In this document: positions 36,401 to 48,400 of the stretch, piece by piece
How positions within the stretch are numbered: the stretch's first letter is position 1
Layout of the letters: each line of letters opens with the position of its first letter
Source: Cryptomeria japonica
Taxonomy: Eukaryota; Streptophyta; Pinopsida; Cupressales; Cupressaceae
Length of the DNA stretch: 64,000 nucleotides
Assembly: GCF_030272615.1 (NCBI RefSeq)
Contig: NC_081412.1
Coordinates: forward strand, 481,440,872-481,504,871
Direction: 5' to 3'
The notes under the pieces: model-generated
Database searches by the model: none
What the model was told of the DNA's origin: nothing
Seen by the model: only the letters and a program-made list of their open reading frames with translations
Made by a program: the position numbers and the translations under genes

Positions 36401-39400
36401 GAAATGGGCTAATATAATCTATGCGCTTCTCTCTCTTTTGCTTCTTCATGCTCTGTAACATATTTTAACATTGTCTCTTGTGGTATAGGCACACCATTAT
36501 TTCCAAGGCATTTTTTGATGCCTCTTTCTGGTATTCCACACAAATAGTCTGCCACCCGATAATATGAACTAGAACGTTTTTTATCACATCTCTGGCATTT
36601 CCAAATGTATCCCCCACCTCTTGGAAGTGGTTATATATCATCAACATATTTCCATAGAGGAGAATTTGGATCTGTTTTGTGTTTTTTTTGTTCATTTGTG
36701 CCTATGGAGGAAGAGGTAGATGCCATTCTAATTCCTATGGCAAGAAATTTTTGAACACATTCAAAACAGGAACAAAAGAATGGAAAAAATAGGTAAACTA
36801 AACAAATAATGTTTCATGTTTGTGAAACAAAAATGGATGAAAAAATGGAAAAAAAACTTACCTCTCCAACTCCCTCTATTTGACGCTACAAGCAAAACTT
36901 TGCTCAACCTGCAAGAAAAAAAAAGCTGTTTGCAAAAGAAATGAGAAAAAATGAATTGCCTAAGTGTTTAAAAACTCACTTTTAGGATTTGTATGTCTTT
37001 TTTAAGGAGGCGAATGTAAATAAAACAACTAAATTTTGCAAAAATAAATAAAAAAAGTGGTGCCCAGGCATCCTGGTTCGCTCAGGACAAACTGGCATGC
37101 ACCCTGACCAGACGCGCAGATCGACCGGATCAGGACGGGTACCGGCTTCGAACCAGACTGGGACCTGGCTGTCCAGGGTGTGGACCCGGTGACCTAGTAT
37201 TCTTGTTATTGTTTATATTGCTATTCAGCTCTTTGATCATTCGATATGTCCTACTATATCTATTGCTGGCTTGCACCTGTATGTGATAGACTTAAAAATA
37301 TCTAATAATATTTGGCATTCAATTTCTATAATCTGAATATTTAACTGGTACTGTTATTTACTTAACTGTAATCACTTTGAATCCCAATTGCCTGCGGAGC
37401 TTGAATAGATGGTATTTCTTATAGTGGTAAAATACAGCTATCTTCTTCCTTTTTACTCCAATTACCAGATGGTACTTGCTTCCATTACATATAAAGAATT
37501 GAGGCACTATTATTTGTGTTCTGATAAATTTACTGATTGTTCAGGCAAAACTTCCAGCTGTATTGAGGATTTACAGGGACACTCTGATTGCAGACATTAA
37601 GGGTTCCATTAAAACAACTGTTGCAGAGTTACTTCCTGTCCTGTTCACCCGTCCACTTGATTCTGATTTGCCAACTGGAGACCGACAAGCAGATTTGGAT
37701 GGTATTCTGTAATCTGGTCTCTATTAGACATACTTATCAGTTCATTTGCTTGTTTTTAATGTTCATGATCCATATCTTTCATTAAACCTTCCCATTTAGT
37801 AATAATTTCAATATATGCCATTTGATATCATATAGCTAATGGATGGATCTATCGTTCAGGTGGGGGATTTTCATTGGCAAGTAAATTGAGAAGTCTTTCT
37901 TCTGAAAGTTTTGTTCGACTTCTTGCTGCCATTTTCAGAGTTGTACAGGTAATGCTGTATATGAAAAATCTTTGAGAATTTTCTATTTTGCAAAGAGCTT
38001 TTGGTACCATGTAGAGCATTGTCTGAGTAATTAGTAATTACTTGTGTTTCAAAGCTCATTTAGGCATAAGCACTGGGTTCTTCTAAATGTCTGTCAGCTG
38101 GGTTCACATTGCTGAAAAAGTACTATTGAATGAAGCTTCGAAATATGTAGCTGAAGACTGTTATGTGATGTTGATTTGTTAAAAACATACTTAAATTGTT
38201 TTTAAGTTTTCAAATTTTTTGGATCTCTTTTTTGTGGTTTATGTTATGCAAGGAAGACTGTCACCGGAGTTCCAAAATACAATGAACAACATGGATTGAA
38301 TAGAAATCCAACATACGGTCCAGCTCAAAAACTGAACTCAGGCAATCTCTACTCTCAAGAATAAAATCTCCATTAGGCAGAGGAGAAGGGAAGGGAAAGG
38401 AGGGCAGACCAACCCAGACAATACCAATCCATTCATTTCGAAATAGAAGGCAACCAACATTGCAATATACAAATATATTTTCAATGAAAGCCCTTAGAAT
38501 TATGTTGATCTAAAATGTGGCAACAAAGCGATACGGAATTGTGGATCTGTTGCTTTGTTGCCATTTTGGAGTTTATTATTCAAGGGATTTAATATGTTCA
38601 CTATATGAAACACTATTGTGATAGATCTGTTGCTTTGCTGCGATTCCCTTTCAATATATTTTTATGTTCTTTATTTCTACATGTCCACTTTAATCAACAT
38701 TACAATAAAATTAGAAAGCATACAAACAACGTGCGTGTTCAACTTCAATGTTGAAACATGTAAAAGAATGCATTATGCTGATACAACCCATCCACTTAAG
38801 GTGGTTCAAATAACATATTTCAATTTGGAAAGAGGACTCAAATGTTCTTCAAAATACAACATTATGAATGTACAATAAGGAAATACATGAAATGGGAAAC
38901 CTTGTCACTTAGATCACGATCTTGGAGCTTTTCCCAAGATCCTTAGCCTCCAATGATGTTTTCCACATCATTCAACCTCATGGAATCCAAAGATCAACTC
39001 CCAGTATGCTAGGAGATAGTGACATAGGCCAAAACACACTCACGCAATACACACGGTGCTAGCTTTTTCTTTTTAGTTAATTAACTTTTAAGCTTTATTT
39101 AGCATTTAGCTTTTTCTTTTTAGTTAATTACCTTTTAGCTCTTTAATCTTTTACTTTAACGTTATGTTCTAATTATAGAACGTCGTCTTGTAACCTCTAT
39201 ATATATGTGTGTATGTCTTTCAATGTAATCATCCGATTATTGAATCATTCATTCAATTTATTTTTCAGTAAGCACACAACAAACACAACATGCAAATATG
39301 ACTTAGTGACATCAAAAAGGGATGAAGTATTATAAATCATCATAAGCAAGGCAAAAGACAAAAAGGGCTAGATCCTAAAGAGGGAATAGGTAGTGTCATT

Positions 39401-42400
39401 GCAATGGCCTAAAGTAGCACTAGCCGAGTGGAATCAAGTACACCTCTCATAGGAGACGAGGTTACTCAACCATACATGTTCCAATGCTCCTGGAGTGGGC
39501 ATGTCTTCTGCACTCACCCTAAGTCTAGACAAGCACTCCAGGCATAATAAGCACCATTATCTTGGTGCATTCTAATTCCCATGTGTTTCTTTAGTTATGA
39601 CTTATTTAAGAGACTTTCACACAAGATATCCTCGGTTCCCTTTTTGCCTCGACCAATGTTGGAAGCCATTCCCATACTTCTAACACCTACATCATAGGTT
39701 CACTGCAACTCTCAACAATTGAGTGTGGTGTGCAAAACAAGGCAAAAATTTGGTGCAAGAAAATTTTCAACATAATCATAACATGAATATTACAAAAAGT
39801 CATGAAGGAGACTCAAATTTCCCATTCCAAAACATCTGAATCACTTGTAAAGTTCAAATTTTATAATTTTTCTTCAATACAAAGGCCAGAAATTTTCACG
39901 TGGACTCCATTTATGAGACCTCCAATTTCAAATTTTTAAATTTCGAAAAATTAGAAGTACCCTATGCCTCCAAAAATACATAATACCTATTCTATGAAGT
40001 CAATTTTGTTTTCCGGACATTTTAAAAAATTTGGGTATTATGGGGGCACAAAATGGATAATGAAAATTTTCAAAAACAATTTAAATTAATTATTTTTGCA
40101 CAAGTTGAAACCTAAATGGGAAAGTAGTATGCTCCCTTAAGGATGAGCATGGCATCCTAATGGAAAAGCATAAATGAAATGGGGAGAAATTAGGGACTTA
40201 AGTCAAAATTGAAGGTACATAAACAATGAAAACATGCAAAAGTCCAAAACTGGGGTATTGGAATCCACCAACACATGATCACAAACCTATTCCTACCCCC
40301 ATCCAATCCACTCCCCAACTTTTCCCAAATCAAGTTCTCACCATTTTTTTAAATTCCAATTTTGCGATGAGAGCAATTTCTTCCAAAAATGGAAATTGAT
40401 AAAAAAAGAAAAGATGTTCTTTTCTTTTATTCTATTTGAGCCTTTTCCTACTTCCTTTTTCCACTTTTCTAATTTAAATTTACTTTTCCTAATTGTTTCC
40501 ATTCAATAATTGAAAACAAGTAAACATTCAACCTCATTTAATCTTCACAATTTAAATAATGATGAAAACACATATATGCAACCCCAAAAGAATTATTTAC
40601 CCCCATATTGCAACGAGTAATTTGAACTATCATTTAATACCTGAAAATTTCATCTACGGGCAATCTACAAATTGGTAATTCTCAACATGAATGGACTTTG
40701 AAATCACCTTTAATTTGGATCTAGGTTAACCCATGTAATACACAACACATATCGTACTCAAATTGAGTATTGGGTATAGCAAGGGAAGGGCCCAATGTAA
40801 CATCTCCAAATATAACCACCATTGGAGAATAACTTAGACTTATGTAACCAGGTGGAGAAATAACCCTGTACCTCTACAAGAGCACAATAGTGGGGCATGG
40901 AGATTGATGTTTATCAAAGTTCACTGTAGAGATCCCCAATGGAATCTTGCCCATTTCAATTTTTTTCACTGAGTTATTTTGTCAAACAATATGCATACTC
41001 TCAAGGGTTTCAGTTTGGTAGTGGTATTGATAGAGTTTATTGCAGATTTCTTTGTTCAATAATCAAGATTCGCATTAACTGAAATGATTGTATCAACTAA
41101 AGAGCAATATATTATAATATTTCTTTATCAAGCCAATATGCTAACCAATAAGCTTAGAACATAATAGCAGTGTCCAACTCAATATGAAGTCTGAATCTAG
41201 AATGTGCTTGTTCAGGAGTCATATCAGCAATTAGACTTGAGTTGCAACAATAATACACAATGCAGAGATATTGTTTTCTGAGAGTAAATTGCTTGGAAAT
41301 GAAGTTAATGATATCCAATGTCTCCACACAATCAGCAAACTAGAAGCTTTGATGATTCCCAAGTCTTCACCAAACACCTAGCATAACTGGTTAATACTGA
41401 AGTGAAAATACAAGTGATATTGCTCTGAATTCTCCACATCCAGCACCAAACAGGAGCACGTCCTCCAGTAAGGTCCCAAATGCACAGATAATCGCTCAAT
41501 ATGGTTAGTTCTATCTTTGAACTTGCCCAGGTTTGGGTTAATGCTCACATCTAAGAAGAGGAGGTTGTTATGCTCAGCACTCCTTTAGATTGGCAGCCAG
41601 AAATTAACATATTTGTTTTCAAGGTGCAAATTGTCTCTTGTTCCTGTCAGCATGTCTAGCCCCGTCCTTGGTGCATATGCTAAACTCATGCCTAGATAGA
41701 ATATCTTTATCGACCAGCCTTATTCTCAAACTCACGCCATGAATGATCTCACCATCAACAAATTGGGCACCTTCCTCTCTGCGATCAGAAAGTACCCTCT
41801 TCGCAATGACATAAAGTTATGCCATGAACAGTATTGGAGGGATTCACGCCAAGCTTAAATAGACCACTGGTAAGAGCTGGCCTCCTTTTTATCCTGCTTA
41901 CTTCCGTCATGCAGTAGCCACAGTATGACCTCTGACTCTCCAAATAATGCTATGCTTGTGTTAAAAAAGAGAGTGGCCCAAAATGGACAGCTCCTCAGCC
42001 ATTTACAAATCTCAAGGGGTATTACACCCAGCAGAAGAAATGTTAAATGACTAGCAAGGGTAAATTTGTGGCTTTCATACTTAATACCCCAAGATTAATA
42101 ATAGATATGAATGAGTTCTCATTCAGAAATGAGAGAATCAAAAACTTTTAAAACATAGAAGAAAAGAACTTGCTGAAATTTGTCTTCAAAGAAATCACAA
42201 ATTTCTAGACCTCGAACTTTGAATCCAGTTGCAAAATTTGAGTGTTTCTGCCAAAATCATTAGCCAGGATAGATCTTTCGCCACGGAAGCCAATCTTCGT
42301 TGAGAGGGTTTTTGTCCTCAGGAAGACTGATTCAAACCAAGTCCGATTCCAAAACCCTAAGGGTTTCACAAGAGACAAATAACATAAACTGCATAATCTG

Positions 42401-45400
42401 TATGATACCAAATGAGCTCTCAACTCCCTTTTTATAAGCTTTTTTGAGAACTCTCTAAAAAAATCCATTATAAAATCCCTTTACTATAACCTTATAACCC
42501 CCAAAAGTGGTTTATTTATGTTTAAAACATTTCCGGCACTTAGTCACTTTTCACCATTTCATCATTTAAAAATTTCAATTGGCTTTCCAATAAGCTATAA
42601 TACTGAGGTGCCCAATAAATTATTTTAATTAAAATGGCAACCTTAGTAATTTAATTAAATATAGCTCAAAATTACACCCAAGAAGGGACAATGGTCAAAA
42701 TGCATTGGAATTGAAAACTTACTGTGTAGGAATGATACTGATGATTAAATATGATAATCGGACTGGACTGGGTGACTTATTATAAATAGACAATCCCTCG
42801 AAGAATCTTGAAGAACAAACTGGAAGCAGGACATAAAATCTGAAAGTGTCATATAACTCCAGTAAACCATCTGAGCTCACTGGTAACATCAAACAACCAA
42901 TTTGATGAAAGCCTAGAAGATCAGTGCAAACTGCAAAGCTAGAGAACCTGAAAATGGGGACATTAGGTTCCCTTGAGGGTGGGATTTGGCTATGAGGAGA
43001 TCATCTTGCAATAAGGTACAAGATTGTGTGAATAAGGGTATAACTATATTACATTCAAATATAGTCACTGGAGATGTGGTTAAAGATATAGGGATGCAGT
43101 CTCCATCCCTAAGCCCGAGTTGCCTAGTGAGTATGTTACATCATAGCAATATGTACACAACTTTTTTCTTATGAGCACAACTAGTAGTGGATTCCTGTTC
43201 CCACTTGGAAGATGACATTCATAAAGTTAGGATTGTGCTGATAATGGTTACAAACTGAAGATGATCTGCCTTCATCAGAAAATTGTTGTTGTGATAAATG
43301 CTTTATTATTGCTTTACTCCAGTATAGGTTGCTTCAAAATCATAAGTACTGTCTTTTTCCATTTATTGTAGAAATATGTGCTGATATGTACATATGGATT
43401 TGACTTCATTATAGTTTAGTTTGTCAGGTCCAAAACTATTCTGAACCCCTTTGAGATGGACAATAGAATTACTAATCATTGCAGGTGATAAAGTTATTAA
43501 CAGTAGATGTTCTTTTATTCTCATAGATTTTGTATAATGCTAAGTCTTGTCATACTATATTTATTTCTTTTTAGCAATTATGCACTATGTTCATGATTTT
43601 TTTATTGCATATGTCATAGGTAAGGCATAAATATGGTTCTAACAAGAACATGTTCAAGAGAGGTTCAAGAGAAGAGCATTTTTCCAACCTGAGCAATGTA
43701 GTTTGAAATGCATACTATAACATACTATTAAAGGCATTGATAGTTCATTATCAGATTAATATAGTTTATACTTCACTTTTTGCTTCCAGGACATGCTGTT
43801 CATTACCAATCCTGTCATTGAAGATTTAAAACAGAAAAGCGAATGTGAATTGTGAATGCTTTATTGTTTCTGTAGGTGCATCTATTACAAGCAGCAGAGG
43901 TCAAGAAGGTGATAGAGTGGATAATGGGAGGGCTTGATGGTTATTATGCTGCGGATGCTGTTGCTGCAGCCTTTGCATCAGGTGCAGCAGCAGCAGCTGC
44001 TGCAGAAGCCGCTCAGGAATCAGATGTTTTACTTGGTTCTCGTTTTCTTGTTTCTACTCCACATAATGCTTCTCATGGTAACTTGCTTCTGGGAAAGGCA
44101 AATGAAGCTGCAAGTCCCTCCAATGTTTCTAAAAATTTCAGGTAAAATTCAGTGCTTTTAATACCTATCACCATGCTGAAGTAATATGCAGAACATAATA
44201 AAGACATATTTTTGGTGCAAATTGAAGGCAAGCAAGATGGCACAGCGCAAAATAAATAGCACAAGATAAATCTGTTGTATGTTTCTTAATGTTCTTTTCA
44301 ACAAAAGCATTCGTCAGAAACCATAGTGTTACCCACGGTTTCTCAACATTTCAGGTTTATAACCCAAGGAATTTTGGACTATGTTTCCTGTTTGAATTTA
44401 GATTTTGGAATTGTCTTCTCATTTTGAAATTTGCGTAGAACAGTCCCTTTGCCAAACAAATCACATCATAGGAAATATATAAAACACAATATAATTCAGT
44501 GTGGTCACTTTTTTTGAAATTATGTCAATATATATATTGAAAACTCACTTCCAGAGAAAATTGATTCAACATTAGATTTTGATGTTTTGGGGCAGACGAA
44601 TTCCTACAGTACTTGTTGAATCCTTTCTATTACTCGCACTTTAACAATCACAATCAGCTCTTATATAATGACCTATTAGAAGCATCGAAGCTGTTGTTCT
44701 TATGTGCATCCTAAATTAGATAGGATAAAAGAGACACTTTATTTTTTAATGAAGCCATGCAAATAAGGTTAGTTTAATAAGTTTTCGATATGGATACAAA
44801 AGGTACAACGGAACTGAATATGATAATGTGGTCATGTTAGAGAAAAGATATAAATGGCTACTGTGATTCAGAAACAAGTGCCAACACTTTGAAGTTACTT
44901 CCGAAGACATTTGATTTTTGAATATAGAAGAGGAAGTTGATGTATCAACTAGAAGATCTCATGCAATTCCAGTGGTAGCAATAGCAATAAAAAAATGTTA
45001 ACAATGAAGTTTGCATGACCCCGATGAAGCATAATAACCCCATGAAAAGAAGACATCTTATAGACATAAACAAATGGAAAGGAAGTTTGATTTTTAGCAC
45101 ATAGTAGAAATCAAAGCTAGATGTTGCTGAAGGCAACTATAAAGATATATGAAGTACTTTGTGACTACAAGAAAATGCCACAGAAGGAGATACAAGTGAA
45201 ATGACTGCCATGGTGAGATGCTCTTGATCATAAGTTTCCTTATCGGAACATGATTGCCATGGTCATGAATTTAGAGTTGGAAATAAAAAATATTAAAGGG
45301 AATGTTTGCTGAAATTTCAAAGTACATAAATACTTGCAAAACCTTGTTGGTTTCAGCCACAGTGTGAGAGTATAAAACTCTCCTAATTTAGGGAAGGCTC

Positions 45401-48400
45401 CCCCTCTACTACTACTAACACTAATCTAATTTGGGTGGGATGACATCTTATTCTCTTTCTTCAGAACAAACGATATTCTTTCTCTTATTTTAGAAAAGAA
45501 GTTACAGCAACAACAGTAAATACATAAATGAAACTTTTTGTAGGATTTTTTAGAACAAAAAGGGAAGCAAAGTTTCCATGAAAGCACAAAGACTTCCGTC
45601 ACTTTTCTTAATGTTTTAGCAACACAGAAATTTGAAACAAGATACATAGAATTTATCCCGGGAAAACCCTCCACTTGAGGGTGAAAAACCCAGCCCACTC
45701 AAAAATGAACTTTATTATATCTCTGAAAATGAATACAACTGTTGATAGTTTCAGATTACTATCAATCACAATAAGATAAGATAAGTTTGATTCTCTAGAA
45801 ATCAATCATGACAATGAAGTCAAATGATACCTCACATATACATTCTATAAACCTTCATAAGTCTGAAAACTCTGAACACAGAAAACATAAAATATTACTG
45901 ATCTGACAGACTTCATACACATTATTCTCAACTTGCTACGAGACAAAATTGAAAGCCAGCAATATGACTATCAATCTGCCGAAGAAGAAGAAGACCACGA
46001 AAATAGAAGATCGATATACATAAAGAATCGCAAGGCAAGTGAAGAGGCTCCACGATGGAAGGGGAAGAGTCACCGACAGTCACATAAATATTCGACTGAC
46101 ATCCACATAGACATCTCACCAACAACAGTCAAAGCGATGCAAGAAAGAAAACAGTAACTGAAGCCACGAATTAAATAAGAGACGTTGGAGAGGAGAATAG
46201 ATATCATTTTAGATCTCTATTGCAGCTATAACTTCAACACTCCCTCTTAGCAAGAGAGAGATCTTCATTTCATCATCTCATGACAGGTACATACAGCTGC
46301 AATCAAAGAAAGTCAACAGAGTCTCATCACAGATTTTATTCAATAAAGTTGCTATCTCATCATAACAATATTCACCATAGCTACTTCTAGAGGGTGAATC
46401 AGAAAATAGAAAATAAAGTCATAGAGTCACACACATGACTTCCACCATGGCTACTCCCAGAGGGTGGATCCACCATAGCTACTCCTAGAGGGCGGAACAA
46501 GGGATTTCACCTTGAACTTCTCTCACAGAGAAGAACTCATTAACAAGGGATTTCACCTCGAACTTCTCTCGCAGAGAAGAACTCATTAACAAGGGATTTC
46601 ACCTCGAACTTCTCTGGTAGGGAAGAACTCATTAACCAAAAGATGTGGCTTCCTCTAAAGCTGAAAGAATCAGGCTCCCTCTAAAGTTGAAAGTCAAGCT
46701 CCCTCTGAAGTTGAAGTGAGGCTCCCTCTGAGTGGTAATTCCTCCTCTTCAAGAAAACGTCTATAGTCACCAACTCAATCTCATGGCAACCATCATCAAG
46801 GTCTTCCTTCCTTGAATGCAATCTCTCATCATCCGTATGCTCTCTAGTCTGTCCCGAAAGCATTAAGAGAGATTACTAATAGTTCAAGACTATCTCGAAG
46901 AGAAATATTAATGCTAGAATCATACATGATTCACTATCCCAATGATATAGCATGAATTAATAACAACATGAAAAATTCATGAACATCATTCAACCACAAA
47001 GAAAATACTTATCTCTCTATAAGTTAGTCTTCCACCAATGTTCTTTCCTAATCTCGCTGAGCATTGGAATTTTCAACCATACTAAAGCATCTAGTGATAA
47101 TGATTGCGTGGCCTTCGGCCCTCGTCATCAATCACTGTCTATCTTCAATTCAGTGACAATCATATTTACACGCAGGAATCGCTCAGAGCACACCTTCAAA
47201 GAAAATCGCTAAAAAAAACCAATTCCTTCACCAAAGCTGTTTTGATTTCAAAATCCTTGAAGAACAGAGAATACACGAATAGAAGAAACACACAGCTTCT
47301 GAAGCAACCGCTCAACAAAGGATGAAACGTCTTCAAAAGATTGTAGCAACTCTTTCGTTTAGAAGTACTCAAATCGCATGCATAAGTTTTGACAAGTAGC
47401 TGATTGACATCTGCAATCTGTTGATTGAACTCCCTTAAAAGCACAAGATCTACCTTCAGGCATTTAGGCTAAATAGAAGGAACCTCGCTCTGATACCATG
47501 TTAATGTTTTAGCATCACATAAATCTGAAACAAGATACATAGAATTTATCCTTGGAAAACCCTCCACTTGAGGGTGAAAAACCCAGCCCACTCAAAAATG
47601 AACTTTATTATATCTCTGAAAATGAATACAACTGTTGATAGTTTCAGATTACTATCAATCACAATAAGATAAGATAAGTTTGATTCTCTACAAATCAATC
47701 ACGACAATGAAGTCAAATGATACCTCACATATACATTCTATAAACCTTCATAAGTCTGAAAACTCTGAACATAGAAAACATAAAATATTACTGATTTGAC
47801 AGACTCCATACACATTATTCTCAACTTGCTACGAGACAAAATTGGAAGCCAACAATATGACTATCAATCTGCTGAAGAAGAAAACCACGAAAATAGAAGA
47901 GCGATATACATAAAGAATCGCAAGGCAAGTGAAGAGGCTCCACGATGGAAGGGGAAGAGTCACCGACAACCACACAAGTGAAGAGGCTCCATGATGGAAG
48001 GGGAAGAGTGACCGACAACCACATAAATATTCCATTGACATCCACATAGACATCTCACCGATAGCAGTCAAAGCGATGCAAGAAAGAAAACAGTAACTAG
48101 AGCCACAAATTAAATAAGAGACGTTGGAGAGGAGAATAGATATCATTTTAGATCTCTATCACAGCTATAACTTCAACAACTTCCTTAGGATGGAAAAATA
48201 GAAATGAAAGCACAAAGTCTTCAGCACTCCTACTGTCCTATCAACCTTCTGAAAATAATAACAGTGTACAACACACATCAGCTCAAAGTCTGTCCATATG
48301 ATGCACTTCACCTTACATGCACAGGTCTTAAAAATAAAAGCTGCACAAAGTCTACAAGTCATCTCCTTACTTGAGCTTTCTACACTACCTCCAAACGTGG

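Larger units (their letters stand above)
32240..36726 (-). pseudogene. hAT transposase pseudogene, second copy
   Basis: A start codon at 36726 gives MASTSSSIGTNEQKKHKTDP, parallel to the first copy (KTDPNSPLWKYV in both). Frameshifts split the BED finger region. A middle fragment at 32771-32517 reads DLITNEFTDFVNAKGLSVDA, LRHRFKKDAHSWWYFHGQ and LQPLTIKILSQ, equivalent to DLMTSEFADFVASNG ... AHAWWYLNGHTSPHLQTLAI in the first copy. A 2.2-kb LTR element interrupts it at 33555-35763. It is clearly inactive. Confidence 0.8.
32240..37190 (-). mobile_element. Second hAT element, decayed and split by a TRIM-like element
   Basis: Collinear with the hAT at 9325-14829: 32240-32470 matches the transposase C terminus, 32517-33250 the middle, 33370-33549 and 35769-36140 the catalytic part, and 36160-36726 the BED finger. 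The right part (37060-37190) is GC-rich with GGTACC-type words, like the subterminal repeats of the first copy. No terminal repeat or target duplication was identified, so the borders are approximate. Confidence 0.7.
45606..48178 (-). mobile_element. Non-coding Copia-type LTR element with tandem repeats inside
   Basis: LTRs at 45606-46239 (634 bp) and 47499-48178 (680 bp), running TTAATGTTTTAGCA...ACTTCAACA. The primer-binding site complement GCTCTGATACCA is at 47487-47498 and the purine-tract complement CTCCCTCTTAGC at 46240-46251, so it reads on minus. Flanking 5-mers ACTTT and ACTTC match at four of five positions. The 1.25-kb interior has no gag or pol but has tandem repeats (46496-46633). 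The right LTR is longer because of a ~49-bp internal duplication near 47930-48020. Confidence 0.85.

Noticed and set aside
43934-44161. Glutamine/leucine-rich ORF in exon e
   Set aside because: Shadow frame of the alanine tract; the VPS54 frame is conserved.
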